Assembly (NCBI GenBank): GCA_001773255.1 | Contig: MEWF01000003.1 | Location: 6,620 to 17,606 of the forward strand | Source of the DNA: a candidate division WWE3 bacterium RIFOXYC2_FULL_42_13 | Lineage (GTDB): Bacteria; Patescibacteriota; WWE3; UBA101185; UBA10185 | Length of the DNA stretch: 10,987 bases | Direction of reading: 5' to 3' | In this document: positions 10,752 to 10,987 of the stretch, in pieces | How positions within the stretch are numbered: position 1 is the first letter of the stretch | Layout: the number at the start of each line of letters is the position of its first letter | Notes under the pieces: model-generated | Database searches by the model: none | Told to the model about the DNA's origin: nothing | Seen by the model: the letters and a program-made list of their open reading frames with translations, nothing else | Made by a program: the position numbers and the translations under genes

Positions 10752-10987
10752 TCACGCTTTCTTAATATAATCAACGATATTTTCGATATTAACTTCTTCC
10801 TGTTTTCCGTTTTCCATGTCTTTAACCGTTATAACTTTATTTTTTATTTCGTTTTCACCCAGAATCGCTGCAAATCTTATTCCGCGTTTATTTACCAAGC
10901 TTAATTTTTTCTTAATCCCATCTCCTGAAAGTAGCACCTCGGCAGAAATATTATTTTTTCTAAGGTTGGCAACAAGTCTGTAAGCTA
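10752..10987 (-). CDS. hisS: Histidyl-tRNA synthetase, C-terminal anticodon-binding end (5' end outside the window)
   Basis: The last 77 codons of the enzyme that charges tRNA-His. The open frame continues to the window edge (A-Y-R-L-V-A-N-L-R-K), so the GTG at 10937 is internal. The pattern LVANLRKNNISAEVLLSG, IKKKLSLVNKRGIRFAAILG, ENEIKNKVITVKDM and the final acidic helix NIENIVDYIKKA is that of the class II (HGTP) anticodon-binding domain in its HisRS form (an LR..gi.a start, then vilGe.E...g.v.vK). It ends in TGA or TAA at the expected place just after the domain. ThrRS and ProRS share the fold, but the GENEI and VITVKDM segments fit HisRS better. The catalytic domain is not visible. Confidence 0.85.
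   Translation of the reverse strand, partial: AYRLVANLRKNNISAEVLLSGDGIKKKLSLVNKRGIRFAAILGENEIKNKVITVKDMENGKQEEVNIENIVDYIKKA

Overview
The window looks like a stretch of chromosome from a small-genome bacterium, most plausibly a member of the candidate phyla radiation (Patescibacteria, of the Microgenomates/Katanobacteria kind). This is an inference from four things: short gene lengths, Thr/Pro-rich surface proteins, several conserved genes that appear to be leaderless, and orphan secreted or membrane proteins between housekeeping genes. UGA acts as a stop (it ends the gene at 2572), so the recoded lineages in which UGA is read as Gly are unlikely.

Layout. From 1 to 1868 (plus strand) lie the C-terminal part of a ClpC-type AAA+ unfoldase and ribosomal protein bL19, which carries a long acidic N-terminal extension. 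A 17-bp tandem repeat begins in the bL19 stop codon. From 2003 to 6601 every gene is on the minus strand. There are two tandemly duplicated Nfu N-terminal-like genes, each with its own promoter and an identical 42-bp terminator; a secreted orphan protein; a 103-residue orphan; a two-gene operon (a sortase-like protein whose expected catalytic Cys is Ser, then a Thr/Pro-rich anchored surface protein with an LPTSG motif); and an operon of two very small membrane proteins. Nearly every transcription unit here has a recognisable promoter, a strong Shine-Dalgarno sequence and a hairpin plus T-tract terminator.

From 6612 to the end the style changes. An Erm/KsgA-type rRNA adenine methyltransferase (+), a 488-residue fusion of a CdaA-type diadenylate cyclase with YbbR/CdaR domains (-), a small acidic orphan (+) and a six-helix membrane protein (-) mostly have a promoter whose predicted start site falls at or next to the start codon, with no Shine-Dalgarno sequence. 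A tRNA-Lys(UUU) with encoded CCA, a nucleoside 2-deoxyribosyltransferase-like protein and the C-terminal anticodon-binding end of histidyl-tRNA synthetase (all -) close the window.

How the parts relate. The clearest functional pairing is the 5174-6037/4364-5164 operon, which reads as an anchoring enzyme-like protein next to its likely surface substrate. The cyclase-YbbR fusion combines two proteins normally encoded as neighbours in the c-di-AMP cell-envelope pathway. ClpC, bL19, tRNA-Lys, HisRS and the rRNA methyltransferase are translation and proteostasis housekeeping genes. No gene-free stretch exceeds about 200 bases. No insertion sequence, CRISPR array or phage gene was seen.
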